This document shows, piece by piece, positions 33,935-42,805 of a stretch of DNA of 64,000 nt. The notes beneath the pieces are model-generated. The model made no database searches and was not told the DNA's origin. It saw only the letters and a program-made list of their open reading frames with translations. Origin of the DNA: Ruegeria discodermiae (lineage in GTDB: Bacteria; Pseudomonadota; Alphaproteobacteria; Rhodobacterales; Rhodobacteraceae); NCBI RefSeq assembly GCF_030758345.1, contig NZ_JAVAMO010000003.1:124001-188000 (forward strand). Reading direction: 5' to 3'. Numbering within the stretch: position 1 is the first letter of the stretch; each line of letters begins with the position of its first letter. The translations under genes were made by a program, and so were the position numbers.

Positions 33935-34180
33935 CTACCCGCCTGTCATGGGAGGGAAAAACGCCACCTCGCGCACGCCGGTCAAGGGCGCGTCAAACCC
34001 GCTGAGCTCCTGATCCAGCGCCACGCGCAGTGCTGAAAGATCGGCAAAGGCCGCGGCATAGCGCTCTTCCCGGGCAACCAGTTCGCGCACCAGATCAGCC
34101 ACTGTCGCGGCCTCGGTGTCGATCTTTTCCTTCGGGATGCCGATACGCTCCCGGACCCATGCAAAATAGAGCACGTCCAT
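33935..34180 (-). CDS. moaD: Molybdopterin synthase sulfur carrier subunit MoaD
   Basis: 81 residues, ubiquitin-like beta-grasp protein. The C-terminal G-G, where the thiocarboxylate forms, is present (P-P-M-T-G-G), preceded by V-A-F-F-P. Its start codon shares a base with the pgsA stop. Followed by moaE, giving the usual carrier/catalytic pair of molybdopterin synthase. Confidence 0.93.
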   Translation of the reverse strand: MDVLYFAWVRERIGIPKEKIDTEAATVADLVRELVAREERYAAAFADLSALRVALDQELSGFDAPLTGVREVAFFPPMTGG

Positions 34181-34851
34181 TATCGCGTCTCCCTCAGATG
34201 TGGCATGGCTTTATTTAGGTAATCCCAGCCGGTGATCAATGTCAGCGTCGCCGCGATCCAAAGCAGCCAAAGCCCGACCCGACCGGACCAGACGACGGCA
34301 GCATTCTTCCAGCGCAATCCAACCTCGTCACTGACATCGCCCGCGAGGATTTGCTCGAACAAGGCCTGATCCATACCCCATGCTGACATGCCCAGATGAT
34401 GTTCGAATATCCCCTGACTGAACAGGACCGCAATCGCGATCATCTGCGCAGTGGTTTTCCATTTTGCGAGCTTCGTCACCTTGAGCGTGCCCGCAGTATC
34501 GCCCAGATACTCGCGCAGGCCCGACACAAACACCTCGCGGAACAGGATGACCGTGGCCGGCAGGACCAGCCAGGGCGTCCAGTGTTCGGTGGAATAGCCC
34601 ACAAGGATCATCAGCGCGATCACCACCATCGCCTTGTCAGCAATCGGGTCCAGCATCGCGCCGATCTTGGTTTCCTGTTTCCAGGCCCGCGCAAGATAGC
34701 CGTCAAACCAATCGGTCACCGCCGCCGAGACAAACAGGATCAATGCAAACCAGTCCGCATAGGGTCGGGTGAAATACAAAAACATGATGGCGAGACCCGG
34801 CGCTGCGATAAGTCGCAGCAAGGTCAATATGTTCGGCACGTTCCATTTCAT
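34180..34851 (-). CDS. pgsA: CDP-diacylglycerol-glycerol-3-phosphate 3-phosphatidyltransferase
   Basis: 223 residues with several membrane helices. Makes phosphatidylglycerophosphate. The CDP-alcohol phosphotransferase motif is complete: D50-G51-x2-A54-R55-x8-G64-x3-D68-x3-D72. The N-terminus W-N-V-P-N-I-L-T-L-L-R is typical. Lies 67 nt downstream of uvrC on the same strand and shares a base with moaD. A common alphaproteobacterial order of uvrC-pgsA-moaD-moaE. Confidence 0.95.
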   Translation of the reverse strand: MKWNVPNILTLLRLIAAPGLAIMFLYFTRPYADWFALILFVSAAVTDWFDGYLARAWKQETKIGAMLDPIADKAMVVIALMILVGYSTEHWTPWLVLPATVILFREVFVSGLREYLGDTAGTLKVTKLAKWKTTAQMIAIAVLFSQGIFEHHLGMSAWGMDQALFEQILAGDVSDEVGLRWKNAAVVWSGRVGLWLLWIAATLTLITGWDYLNKAMPHLRETR

Positions 34852-34918
34852 GAGTGGACTTTATCGCGGCCTTGCGGGAACCGAAAGACGAGGCGCGATA
34901 ATTCTCGCAAGTGCCAAC

Positions 34919-36793
34919 TCAGCCCTTGTCGTGAAAGAAATCATAGACCTTCTGCGCCAACCCCGCCGAGATGCCTTCAACCGCCTTGAGATCGGCCAGA
35001 TTGGCGCGGCTGACCGCCTTGGCGCTGCCGAAATGCGCCAGCAGCGCCCGCTTGCGCGAAGCCCCGACGCCCGCAATCTCATCCAGCGGCGTCGCCCCTA
35101 CTGTCTTGGCACGTTTGGCCCGGTGGGTCCCAATGGCAAAACGGTGCGCCTCATCCCTGAGACGCTGCACGAAATAGAGCACCGGATCGTTGCGTTTCAG
35201 CGCAAAGGGGCGCTGTCCTGTGCGGTGGAACTCTTCCTTGCCGTGGTCGCGGTCCACGCCTTTGGCAACCCCGACCATGGCGACATCATCGACGCCATGG
35301 GCGGTCATGATCTCCTGCACAGCACTGACCTGCCCGGCCCCGCCATCTATCAGCAGCAAATCGGGCCAGAGGCCCTTTTCCCGGTCAGGATCTTCTTTCA
35401 GCAGCCGGGCGAAGCGGCGGTTCAGCACCTCTTTCATCATCCCGAAATCATCGCCGGGGGTCAGATCGTCACCGCGAATGTTGAACTTGCGATAGGCGTT
35501 TTTCATAAACCCGTCGGGTCCAGCCACGATCATCGCGCCGACCGCATTTGTGCCCTGAATATGTGAGTTGTCATAGACCTCGATCCGTTCGGGCGGCGCA
35601 TCCAGATCGAAAGCCTCGGCCAACCCGCGCAGCAGTTTCGCCTGGGTGGCGCTTTCTGACATGCGCCGGCCCAGAGATTCGCGCGCATTGCGCAGCGCGC
35701 CTGAGACCAGTTCGGCCTTCTCCCCGCGCTGCGGCACGAGGATTTCGACCTTGCGCCCGGCCTTCTCGCTCAGCGCCTCGGTCATCAGATCGGCATTTTC
35801 GATCCCGTCGGACAAGATCAGCTGACGTGGTGGTTCCTTGTTGTCATAGAACTGGCCCAGAAACGCCTCCATCACCTCGGCGGATGAAACATCCGCGCCG
35901 ACGCGGGGATAGAAATCGCGATTGCCCCAGTTCTGGTTGGCGCGAATGAAAAACACCTGCACACAGGCCAGACCGCTATCCATATGCAGCGCAATGACAT
36001 CGGCCTCAGTCACCCCGCGCGGGTTGATGCCCTGGCTGGTCTGAACGCTGGTCAGCGCCTTGATCCGGTCGCGTAGCCCGGCGGCGCGTTCGAACTCCAT
36101 TGCGTCCGAGGCGACCTGCATCTGCTCAGCCAAGTCCTCCTGCACGCGAGTGGAACGGCCGGACAAAAACCGCCCGGCATCTTTCACGCGCGCCGCATAA
36201 TCCTCTTCCGAGATCAGACCCACACAAGGCCCCGAACAGCGCTTGATTTGATAGAGCAGACAGGGCCGCGTCCGGCTTTCGAACATGGAATCAGAGCAGT
36301 TGCGCAGCTGGAACGCCTTCTGCAACTGGTTCAGCGTCCGGTTCACCGCTCCAGCGCTGGCGAAGGGGCCAAAATAGGTGCCTTTTTCCTTCTTCGCCCC
36401 CCGGTGTTTCTTGATCTGGGAAAAGGCGTGCTGCTTGGAAACCAGAATATTAGGAAAGCTCTTATCGTCGCGCAGCAGCACGTTGTATTTCGGTTTCAGC
36501 TGCTTGATCAGGTTCTGTTCCAGCAACAACGCTTCTGTCTCGGTCCGCGTGGTCAGGAACATCATCGAGGCGGTTTCGCCGATCATTCGCTCGATCCGCG
36601 GGGAATGGCCCGGGCGGGAATAATTCGACACCCGCGCCCGCAGATTTCGCGCCTTTCCGACATAGAGAACCCGCGCCTGCGCATCCAGCATCCGGTAGAC
36701 GCCGGGTGAACTGTCCAGCGACTTCAGATAGGCCTGAATACAGGAATACCCCACCAGAGCGGGATCGGTGATTCTGTCGGGCGCGTCACTCAT
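34919..36793 (-). CDS. uvrC: Excinuclease ABC subunit UvrC
   Basis: 624 residues, the usual size. Dual-incision nuclease of nucleotide excision repair. Order: GIY-YIG domain ([10 protein letters not shown]... V-L-Y-V-G-K-A, about 28-52), cysteine-rich [13 protein letters not shown] (about 177-190), UVR motif, RNase H-like C-terminal domain with [10 protein letters not shown] and I-D-G-G-A-G-Q, and helix-hairpin-helix at the end. First gene of the uvrC-pgsA-moaDE run, with its promoter in the AT-rich gap to the right. Confidence 0.95.
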   Translation of the reverse strand: MSDAPDRITDPALVGYSCIQAYLKSLDSSPGVYRMLDAQARVLYVGKARNLRARVSNYSRPGHSPRIERMIGETASMMFLTTRTETEALLLEQNLIKQLKPKYNVLLRDDKSFPNILVSKQHAFSQIKKHRGAKKEKGTYFGPFASAGAVNRTLNQLQKAFQLRNCSDSMFESRTRPCLLYQIKRCSGPCVGLISEEDYAARVKDAGRFLSGRSTRVQEDLAEQMQVASDAMEFERAAGLRDRIKALTSVQTSQGINPRGVTEADVIALHMDSGLACVQVFFIRANQNWGNRDFYPRVGADVSSAEVMEAFLGQFYDNKEPPRQLILSDGIENADLMTEALSEKAGRKVEILVPQRGEKAELVSGALRNARESLGRRMSESATQAKLLRGLAEAFDLDAPPERIEVYDNSHIQGTNAVGAMIVAGPDGFMKNAYRKFNIRGDDLTPGDDFGMMKEVLNRRFARLLKEDPDREKGLWPDLLLIDGGAGQVSAVQEIMTAHGVDDVAMVGVAKGVDRDHGKEEFHRTGQRPFALKRNDPVLYFVQRLRDEAHRFAIGTHRAKRAKTVGATPLDEIAGVGASRKRALLAHFGSAKAVSRANLADLKAVEGISAGLAQKVYDFFHDKG

Positions 36794-37083
36794 GGACCAC
36801 AGATATGATTCTCGGCTGGGGGCTGCAATCTTGTGAGGGCTAGTTCAAGGGAAAACAAATCCACGACTTCTGTGGATAACCTTGCGTATATCTTCCGGCC
36901 AACCAGAGAAATTCATTGAAAACAGGGGGCTTCCTTGATTTGCACAAATATTAGGCGACAATTCAACGTATTGTTTTTAAAAGAAATATTTTTGGACACA
37001 TAGCAAGTATATGAAAATAAAGACATTTTTGTAACGGTTAAGTAACACAAATGCGAGCGGTGCAAAACTTGCATCGCGCAGGC
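36794..37083. other. AT-rich intergenic region with one DnaA-box match
   Basis: 290 nt between the start of uvrC and the end of the SDR gene, both on the minus strand. The part from about 36930 to 37050 is conspicuously AT-rich beside the GC-rich neighbours. At 36871-36879 it holds TGTGGATAA, a perfect match to the DnaA-box consensus. No convincing open frame, tRNA or repeated motif is visible. It probably carries the uvrC promoter. A role in replication is not supported by a single box. Confidence 0.45.
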
Positions 37084-37863
37084 CTATTCAACCCCCAAAA
37101 CATCCGGCGTCTGCCATCCCAGATGCTGGCCGCCATCGACACAGATCAACTGTCCGGTGACCGCGTGTGCCTCCAGCAGATAACCGAGTGCAGCGCTGAT
37201 ATCCGACGGGTTCGAACCCCGCCCAGAGATCGTGTTGGCGCGCTGCGCGGCGAAGTGTTCTTCGGACTGCCGATGCCCGCGCAAGGTCGGACCCGGTCCA
37301 ATCGCATTGACCCGGATCGCGGGGGTCAGCGCCTGCGCTGCGGTCTGGGTCAAGGTCCACAGCCCGGACTTCGCAATCGTATAGGTCATGAATTCGGGCG
37401 TCAGCTTACGCACGCGCATGTCGATCATGTTGACGATCAGACCGGTGGCCTGCGGTTCATCGTTATGATCAGTCCTAGCCGGAAAGCCCTGCGCCGCCAT
37501 GGCCTGCGTCAGCACAAAAGGCGCGCGCAGATTGCTTTCCATGTGCCGGTCCCAGCTGTGCCGGGACGCCGAGCGGATGTTGTCATACTCAAAGACCGAG
37601 GCATTGTTGACCAGGCAGGTGATCGGGCCGCCAAGGGCGTCAGCAGCACGGGGCAGAAGCGCCTCGACCTTTGCCTCATTCAGCAGATCGGCCTGCAACG
37701 CAACCGCAGCGCGGCCCAGCGATGTAATGGTGTCGACAGCCTCGCGCGCAGCGTCCTCAGAGGTTGCGTAGTGCACCGCTACGTCAAAGCCGCGCTCTGC
37801 CAGATAGATCGCCATCTCGCGGCCAAGCCGAATACCTGCACCTGTGACCAATGCCCGGGCCAT
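37084..37863 (-). CDS. SDR family oxidoreductase, pteridine-reductase (PTR1/FolM) type
   Basis: 259 residues. The cofactor motif is T7-G-A-G-I-R12-L-G14, i.e. TGxxxRxG rather than the usual TGxxxGxG; that arginine is a mark of pteridine reductases. The catalytic residues are D148, Y161 and K165 (D-x12-Y-x3-K), the spacing of the D181/Y194/K198 triad of PTR1 from Leishmania. It therefore probably reduces dihydromonapterin or dihydrofolate with NADPH, as E. coli FolM does. Start ATG at 37863 with GGAGG 6 nt upstream; a TTG at 37869 is possible. Upstream of uvrC on the same strand. Confidence 0.85.
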   Translation of the reverse strand: MARALVTGAGIRLGREMAIYLAERGFDVAVHYATSEDAAREAVDTITSLGRAAVALQADLLNEAKVEALLPRAADALGGPITCLVNNASVFEYDNIRSASRHSWDRHMESNLRAPFVLTQAMAAQGFPARTDHNDEPQATGLIVNMIDMRVRKLTPEFMTYTIAKSGLWTLTQTAAQALTPAIRVNAIGPGPTLRGHRQSEEHFAAQRANTISGRGSNPSDISAALGYLLEAHAVTGQLICVDGGQHLGWQTPDVLGVE

Positions 37864-37885
37864 GCCCAACCTCCACCCCAGCGGG

Positions 37886-38836
37886 TTACAGCAAAACGCT
37901 CACGACATATACGGCGTAGAGTGTGGTCAGGATCACCCCCCAGATCCGGGTGATGTCCTTTTTCAGGAACACAAACGGGAACAGCAGGATCGACGCGCCC
38001 AGCATCACCCAGAGGTCGAACTCCAGGAACTCGGGATCGACCGGAATCGGGCCGAACCATGTGGCAATGCCGATAATGGCCAGCAGATTGAACATGTTCG
38101 AGCCGATGACATTGCCCAGTGCCACATCCGCCTGCCGACGCAGCGCCGCCATCATCGTGGTCGCAAGCTCGGGCAGTGAGGTGCCGATCGCGACAAGTGT
38201 CAGGCCGATCACTGTTTCGCTGACATGGTAGGTGCGGGCAATCACCGTGGCGTTTTCAACCAGCAGATGCGCGCCCATGGGCAGGCCTATCAATCCCAGC
38301 ACCAGATAGACACCGATGCGCCAGAACGGCATGTCGGGGTCGGCCTCTTCCAAATCCTCAATCTCTTCGACACCGCCGCAGGCTCTTCGATGCGCTTTGG
38401 CATCGCGGAAGGCATCCGCGAGCACCAGCGCCAGTGCGGCCAACAGGATAGCACCGGTCCAGAAATTGAACGTGCCCAGAAAGGCCAGCCCGATGAACAA
38501 CACCGATGCGAGCAGCATGAAGACATAAGTCTTGCGGCTGTTGCATTCGCTGGTGTGCAACGTGGCAAGCAATGCGGGCAGGCCCAGCACCAGCAGGATA
38601 TTGGCCGTGTTCGAGCCGACAACATTGCCCAGCGCGATGCCCGGCGCATGCTCTTCAACCGCCTTGATCGCGATCAGCAACTCGGGTGCCGAGGTGCCGA
38701 AGGCGACAATGGTCAGGCTGACGATCAAGGCGGGCACGCCCAGCCGCAAGCTCAGATTGACCGCGCCGCGCACCAGCGCGTCGCCCGCCAAGAGCAGGAT
38801 GACAAGGCCGAGGCCGGAGAGCAGCCAGGCCGTCAT
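37886..38836 (-). CDS. Calcium/sodium antiporter (CaCA family)
   Basis: 316 residues from the ATG at 38836 (GGGGGA upstream), about ten membrane helices in two similar halves. The alpha-repeat motifs are G-T-S-A-P-E-L and G-N-V-V-G-S-N in the first half, and G-T-S-L-P-E-L and G-N-V-I-G-S-N in the second, which bind Na+ and Ca2+. The cytoplasmic loop has an acidic stretch (E-E-I-E-D-L-E-E-A-D). The start overlaps the stop of the small Zn-ribbon gene (ATGA). Confidence 0.92.
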   Translation of the reverse strand: MTAWLLSGLGLVILLLAGDALVRGAVNLSLRLGVPALIVSLTIVAFGTSAPELLIAIKAVEEHAPGIALGNVVGSNTANILLVLGLPALLATLHTSECNSRKTYVFMLLASVLFIGLAFLGTFNFWTGAILLAALALVLADAFRDAKAHRRACGGVEEIEDLEEADPDMPFWRIGVYLVLGLIGLPMGAHLLVENATVIARTYHVSETVIGLTLVAIGTSLPELATTMMAALRRQADVALGNVIGSNMFNLLAIIGIATWFGPIPVDPEFLEFDLWVMLGASILLFPFVFLKKDITRIWGVILTTLYAVYVVSVLL

Positions 38837-39003
38837 GAACGATCCCCCTGTCCGCAGCGACACGGTCCCTTGCTGATGCGAAAACGACCACAGCCGGGGC
38901 ATCGGGCCGAGCGCAAGGCGGTCTGCCCCGGAAATCGCAATTTGCCGAACATTGCCAGAACCGCCATGCCTACGAGGAAAAGAAGGACAACTTTCAGGAT
39001 CAC
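38833..39003 (-). CDS. Small protein with membrane helix and zinc ribbon-like tail
   Basis: 56 residues from a GTG start at 39003. Residues 2-18 are a membrane helix (I-L-K-V-V-L-L-F-L-V-G-M-A). The C-terminal half has C-P-G-C-G-R-F and G-P-C-R-C-G, two C-x(1-2)-C knuckles that could bind one zinc. The start is 1 nt after the S49 peptidase stop and the stop overlaps the antiporter start (ATGA), so three genes form one operon. Function unknown. Short hydrophobic proteins with this tail look familiar from Rhodobacteraceae. Confidence 0.7.
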   Translation of the reverse strand: MILKVVLLFLVGMAVLAMFGKLRFPGQTALRSARCPGCGRFRISKGPCRCGQGDRS

Positions 39004-39004
39004 G

Positions 39005-39802
39005 TCAGAGACCAAAGCGCGCGTAGGCGGCCCGCTCCTCCAGCCCGGCGATGGCGTCTTGTGCGACCTGTGTGCCCAGACGCAAGAAAAGCGGTTTCTT
39101 GAGGCCATAACGGCGGAATTGCACCTTGTCTCCGAACCGCTCCTGCATTTTGGGCTTGAGATGGCCGATCCCGTCGATCAGGCCCAATTCCTGCGCGCGC
39201 CGCGCCAGCCAGAACTCTCCGGTGAACAGATCGCCATTGTCGTTCAGCTTGTCGCCACGCCGGGTCTTGACCTGATTGATGAAGGTCTGGTGCATCTCCG
39301 CCAGCAAAACCTTGAGGCGCGAGACATCCTCTTCCTTCTCGGGCGCGAACGGGTCGAGCATGGATTTCGACCGGCCCGCCGTGTGAACGCGGCGTTCGAA
39401 CCCCTGGCGCGCCAGAAAGATATGCGCGCCGAACCCCGAAGAGATCACCCCGATGGACCCCACGACCGAGCTTTCATCTGCCCAGATCTCATCCGCCGCC
39501 GAGGCCAGCCAATACCCGCCAGAGGCGGCCACATCCTCGACAAAGGCATAAACCGGCACGCTCAGCTCTTCGGACAGGCGGCGAATGCGCGATCCGATCA
39601 GCGAGCTTTGCACAGGCGAGCCGCCCGGCGAATTGATCTGGAGCGCCACGGCAGCAGGCTTGCCGCGCCGGAAGGCGCGTTCCAGCATCGGGGCCAGCGT
39701 GACGTCGTTGAGGGAGCCGCGACCGCTCATCCCGATGGCGCCCGACAGGCGGACCACGGCGACAAGAGGCGGGTTGTTAAGGAAAGGCAGGCGCAGTTTC
39801 AT
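39005..39802 (-). CDS. S49 family peptidase (SppA/SohB-like)
   Basis: 265 residues from the ATG at 39802. Serine peptidase of the signal-peptide peptidase A type, which uses a Ser-Lys dyad. The nucleophile is in V-A-A-S-G-G-Y-W (about 101-108); S-V-V-G-S-I-G-V-I-S-S and the V-H-T-A-G-R-S-K-S-M-L stretch with the likely catalytic lysine follow. There is no obvious N-terminal membrane helix, unlike SohB. An upstream in-frame extension to 40036 lies inside the ABC permease gene and is not used. Confidence 0.88.
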   Translation of the reverse strand: MKLRLPFLNNPPLVAVVRLSGAIGMSGRGSLNDVTLAPMLERAFRRGKPAAVALQINSPGGSPVQSSLIGSRIRRLSEELSVPVYAFVEDVAASGGYWLASAADEIWADESSVVGSIGVISSGFGAHIFLARQGFERRVHTAGRSKSMLDPFAPEKEEDVSRLKVLLAEMHQTFINQVKTRRGDKLNDNGDLFTGEFWLARRAQELGLIDGIGHLKPKMQERFGDKVQFRRYGLKKPLFLRLGTQVAQDAIAGLEERAAYARFGL

Positions 39803-39909
39803 GAATGCCCATGTAGAATGCCGTCTCGTCGCAGACAAGGCACGCTGCCGCAGAGAAATGGTGCAAGGGCGCGTTTCACGGGCCGGGCGGGCATATTTGC
39901 AACGGGCTC

Positions 39910-40671
39910 CTAACTGCGGATGCGCCAGCCAGTCTTGAATATCCACCAGATGATGGCAAGGCAAATACCGGTAAAGGCGCCGATTGCCAGCAGGCTGAAA
40001 AAGATCGGCACATCCGCAAGGCCGTAAAACGACCATCGGAAACCCGAGACCAGATAGACCACCGGATTGAACAGGGTGATGGTCTGCCAGACCGGCGGCA
40101 GCATGGTGATCGAATAGAACGTCCCGCCCAGAAAGATCAGCGGCGTGATCACCAGTTGCGGGATCAGCGACATCTGTTCGAAATTACTGGCCCAGATGCC
40201 GATGATGAAGCCCAGCAACGCAAAACTGAGACAGGTCAGGATCAGAAACGCCGCCATGGCGATGGGATGCTCGACCCGGATATCGACAAAGAATGTGGCG
40301 GTCACCAGGATCACCAGACCCACGAACAATGCCTTCGTCGCAGCGGCCCCGACATACCCGATCACAATTTCGAGAAAGTTGATGGGCGCGGACAGAACCT
40401 CATAGATCGTGCCCAGGAACTTCGGGAAGTAGATGCCGAAGGACGCGTTCGAGATCGCCAGCGTCACCACCGACAGCATAATCAGCCCCGGCACGATGAA
40501 GGCACCATAAGACACGCCCTCGATCGTCTCAATTCGGCTGCCGATGGCGGTGCCGAAGACGATGAAATACAGCGAGGTCGACAGGACCGGCGAGAAAAAG
40601 CTCTGCGCCAGCGTGCGGAAAAACCGCGCCATCTCGAAACGGTAGATGGCGGCGACGGCGGCCCAGTTCAT
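39910..40671 (-). CDS. ABC-2 type transporter permease
   Basis: 253 residues with about six membrane helices, the ABC-2 export permease fold. The sequence [14 protein letters not shown] (about 218-231) is the family's conserved C-terminal motif. It overlaps the ATPase gene by ATGA, so the two make one exporter. The substrate is unknown; the pair resembles the drug/polyketide and capsule-type ABC-2 exporters of alphaproteobacteria. Confidence 0.9.
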   Translation of the reverse strand: MNWAAVAAIYRFEMARFFRTLAQSFFSPVLSTSLYFIVFGTAIGSRIETIEGVSYGAFIVPGLIMLSVVTLAISNASFGIYFPKFLGTIYEVLSAPINFLEIVIGYVGAAATKALFVGLVILVTATFFVDIRVEHPIAMAAFLILTCLSFALLGFIIGIWASNFEQMSLIPQLVITPLIFLGGTFYSITMLPPVWQTITLFNPVVYLVSGFRWSFYGLADVPIFFSLLAIGAFTGICLAIIWWIFKTGWRIRS

Positions 40672-41597
40672 GCCTGCTCTCCTGACACGAGGTTGACGAA
40701 AATCTCTTCGAGGCTGCTCTGCCGTGTCTGCACATCACGCAAGACCAGACCGGCCTTAGCCACATCGTTCAAAAGCGAGGTGATGCCGGTGCGCTCGCCG
40801 TGGATGTCATAGGAATAGACAAACGCATTCCCTGCCCCGTTCAGGGTCAGGTCATACTGTTTCAGCGCGTCGGGGATCGCATCGACGGGTTCGGTCAGCA
40901 TCACTTCGATATGCTTCCTGCCCATCTGCGCCATCAGGTTGTCCTTATCCTCAACCAGCAGCAATTCGCCGCCGTTGATCACACCGACCCGATCAGCAAT
41001 GGCCTCGGCCTCTTCGATGTAGTGCGTGGTCAGGATGATCGTGACACCGTTTTCCTTGAGCTCGCGCACGATCTCCCACATGTCCTTGCGCAGTTCGACA
41101 TCGACCCCGGCAGTGGGCTCGTCCAGAAACAGGATGCGCGGCTCATGCGCCAGCGCCTTCGCGATCAGCACCCGGCGCTTCATACCGCCCGAGAGCTCCT
41201 TGACCGCGTTCTTGCGCTTGTCCCAGAGCGACAGCTTGCGCAGAATATCCTCAATCTTGGCATCGTCGCGCCCTAGCCCGAACAGGCCGCGCGACAGGCG
41301 CACAGTGTTCTGCACCTTTTCGAACGGTTCCAGCGCGATTTCCTGTGGCACAAGACCGATCATCCGCCGCGCAGCGCGGTAATCGTTCAGAATGTCATGG
41401 CCACCAACGCTCACATACCCCGAACTCGGCATGGTAATGCCGCAAATCGTCGAGATCAGGGTGGTCTTGCCCGCCCCGTTAGGCCCCAGCAGGGCGAGTA
41501 TCTCGCCCTCTTCAATGTCCAGCGAGACACCTTTCAGGGCCTCAAAACCGTCCGCATAGGATTTTCTGAGGTCCGTTATCGAGAGAATTGTGGTCAT
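40668..41597 (-). CDS. ABC transporter ATP-binding protein
   Basis: 309 residues from the ATG at 41597. Walker [10 protein letters not shown] (about 37-45), Q-loop P-Q-E, signature L-S-G-G-M-K-R-R (about 130-137), Walker B I-L-F-L-D-E-P-T and the H-loop T-T-H-Y are all intact. A long C-terminal tail (after about 220) is of the DrrA/NodI type and lies near the permease contact. An in-frame upstream extension to 41720 lacks homology. First gene of the pair; preceded by a 204-nt gap. Confidence 0.93.
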   Translation of the reverse strand: MTTILSITDLRKSYADGFEALKGVSLDIEEGEILALLGPNGAGKTTLISTICGITMPSSGYVSVGGHDILNDYRAARRMIGLVPQEIALEPFEKVQNTVRLSRGLFGLGRDDAKIEDILRKLSLWDKRKNAVKELSGGMKRRVLIAKALAHEPRILFLDEPTAGVDVELRKDMWEIVRELKENGVTIILTTHYIEEAEAIADRVGVINGGELLLVEDKDNLMAQMGRKHIEVMLTEPVDAIPDALKQYDLTLNGAGNAFVYSYDIHGERTGITSLLNDVAKAGLVLRDVQTRQSSLEEIFVNLVSGEQA

Positions 41598-41699
41598 GTA
41601 CTGCCCCTGTTGCGCGGGCGATCCTATCGCGCGACGGAGCGCTGCAACAGAGCGCAAATGCACAAAAAACTCTGCAAGGCCGCGCAGATGGTTCGAGAG

Positions 41700-41720
41700 T
41701 TGCGACACATCCGGTCGCAA
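41700..41720. repeat. Stem-loop in the leader before the DMT gene
   Basis: TTGCGAC and GTCGCAA form a perfect 7-bp stem with a 7-nt loop, in the gap between the divergent ABC ATPase and DMT genes. A second short inverted repeat (CTGATA at 41745-41750, TATCAG at 41761-41766) follows. They may be operators or leader structures. No T-tract is present, so they are not terminators. Confidence 0.35.
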
Positions 41721-41801
41721 TACTTATGGACAGCGCGGCTCGCTCTGATACCCCGGAGGATATCAGGCGCGCAAATTCACGGCCCGCCGGAGGAGCACCA
41801 C

Positions 41802-42782
41802 ATGGAGACATTGGCCCAGAGCCGGCCCGCCGCCGGGATTGCCTGCATTGTTGTTGGCATGATCTGCATTTCGATCAACGACATGATCATCAAACAGTTG
41901 TCGGGCGACTACCCGCTGCATCAGATCGTGATGTTTCGCGCCTCGATCGGGATCATGTTCACGCTGGTGATGGTGCAATATGAAGGCGGGTTCGGAATCC
42001 TCAGGACCCGGCAGCCGCTGCTGCATCTGCTGCGCGGGCTGATGGTGGTGATTTCGAACATGAGCTTCTTTCTGGCCTTGGCGGTGATGCCGCTGGCTGA
42101 TGTGACAGCGATGTTTTTCGTCGCGCCGCTCTTCATCACCTTGCTGTCGGTCCCGATTCTGCGGGAAAAGGTCGGGCCGCTGCGCACTGGCGCGGTTCTG
42201 GTCGGCTTTGTCGGCGTGCTCATCATGCAGCGCCCGTGGGAAAGCGGTGAAGCGCTGGTGGCCAACCGTCTGGTGCTGCTGCTGCCCCTGATCGCAGCCC
42301 TGACCTATGCCTTACTGCAAGTGATGACGCGCAAACTTGGCGTGACAACCAAAGCGTCGGCTCTGGCCTTTTATATTCAGCTCGTGTTCATACTCGTTTG
42401 CCTGGGATTCTACCTGATCGCCGGTGACGGGCGCTTTGCCGAAGGTATCGAGGACCCCAGCCTGCTTTTCTTGTTTCGGGCGTGGGTTTGGCCCGATGAC
42501 GGCGACTGGATCTACCTGCTGCTGCTTGGCATGAATGTCGCTGTGATCGGATATTCTCTGAGCCAGGCCTACCGGCTGGCCGATGCCGCCACCGTCTCGC
42601 CCTTTGAATATGTGGGGCTGCCGATGGCGGTGTTCTGGGGCTGGCTGATCTGGGCGGAACTGCCCGATCTTGAGGTCTGGATCGGTATGATCCTGATCAT
42701 GGGCGCGGGTCTGTTCGTGTTCCTGCGCGAACAGCAGAAATCGCGCAGGCTTGCGCGGCGGCGCATCAATGTTCCACGGTAG
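41802..42782 (+). CDS. DMT family transporter (EamA domain)
   Basis: 326 residues with ten hydrophobic helices in two EamA repeats, the usual drug/metabolite transporter layout. The start is the ATG at 41802, with GGAGG 8 nt upstream; a longer in-frame extension to 41397 has no support. Substrate unknown. The 23-nt gap to the CoA-transferase gene suggests co-transcription, so it may import or export a compound related to that enzyme's acid substrate. Confidence 0.88.
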   Translation: METLAQSRPAAGIACIVVGMICISINDMIIKQLSGDYPLHQIVMFRASIGIMFTLVMVQYEGGFGILRTRQPLLHLLRGLMVVISNMSFFLALAVMPLADVTAMFFVAPLFITLLSVPILREKVGPLRTGAVLVGFVGVLIMQRPWESGEALVANRLVLLLPLIAALTYALLQVMTRKLGVTTKASALAFYIQLVFILVCLGFYLIAGDGRFAEGIEDPSLLFLFRAWVWPDDGDWIYLLLLGMNVAVIGYSLSQAYRLADAATVSPFEYVGLPMAVFWGWLIWAELPDLEVWIGMILIMGAGLFVFLREQQKSRRLARRRINVPR

Positions 42783-42805
42783 GCCCAAAGGAACAGGGGG
42801 CGCCA

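Noticed and set aside
36794-37083. Replication origin
   Set aside because: Only one DnaA-box match, no cluster of boxes and no origin-associated genes beside it.
38225-39913. Open frame of about 562 codons on the plus strand opposite the antiporter and S49 peptidase
   Set aside because: Same reasoning; the minus-strand genes carry conserved motifs and coupled starts.
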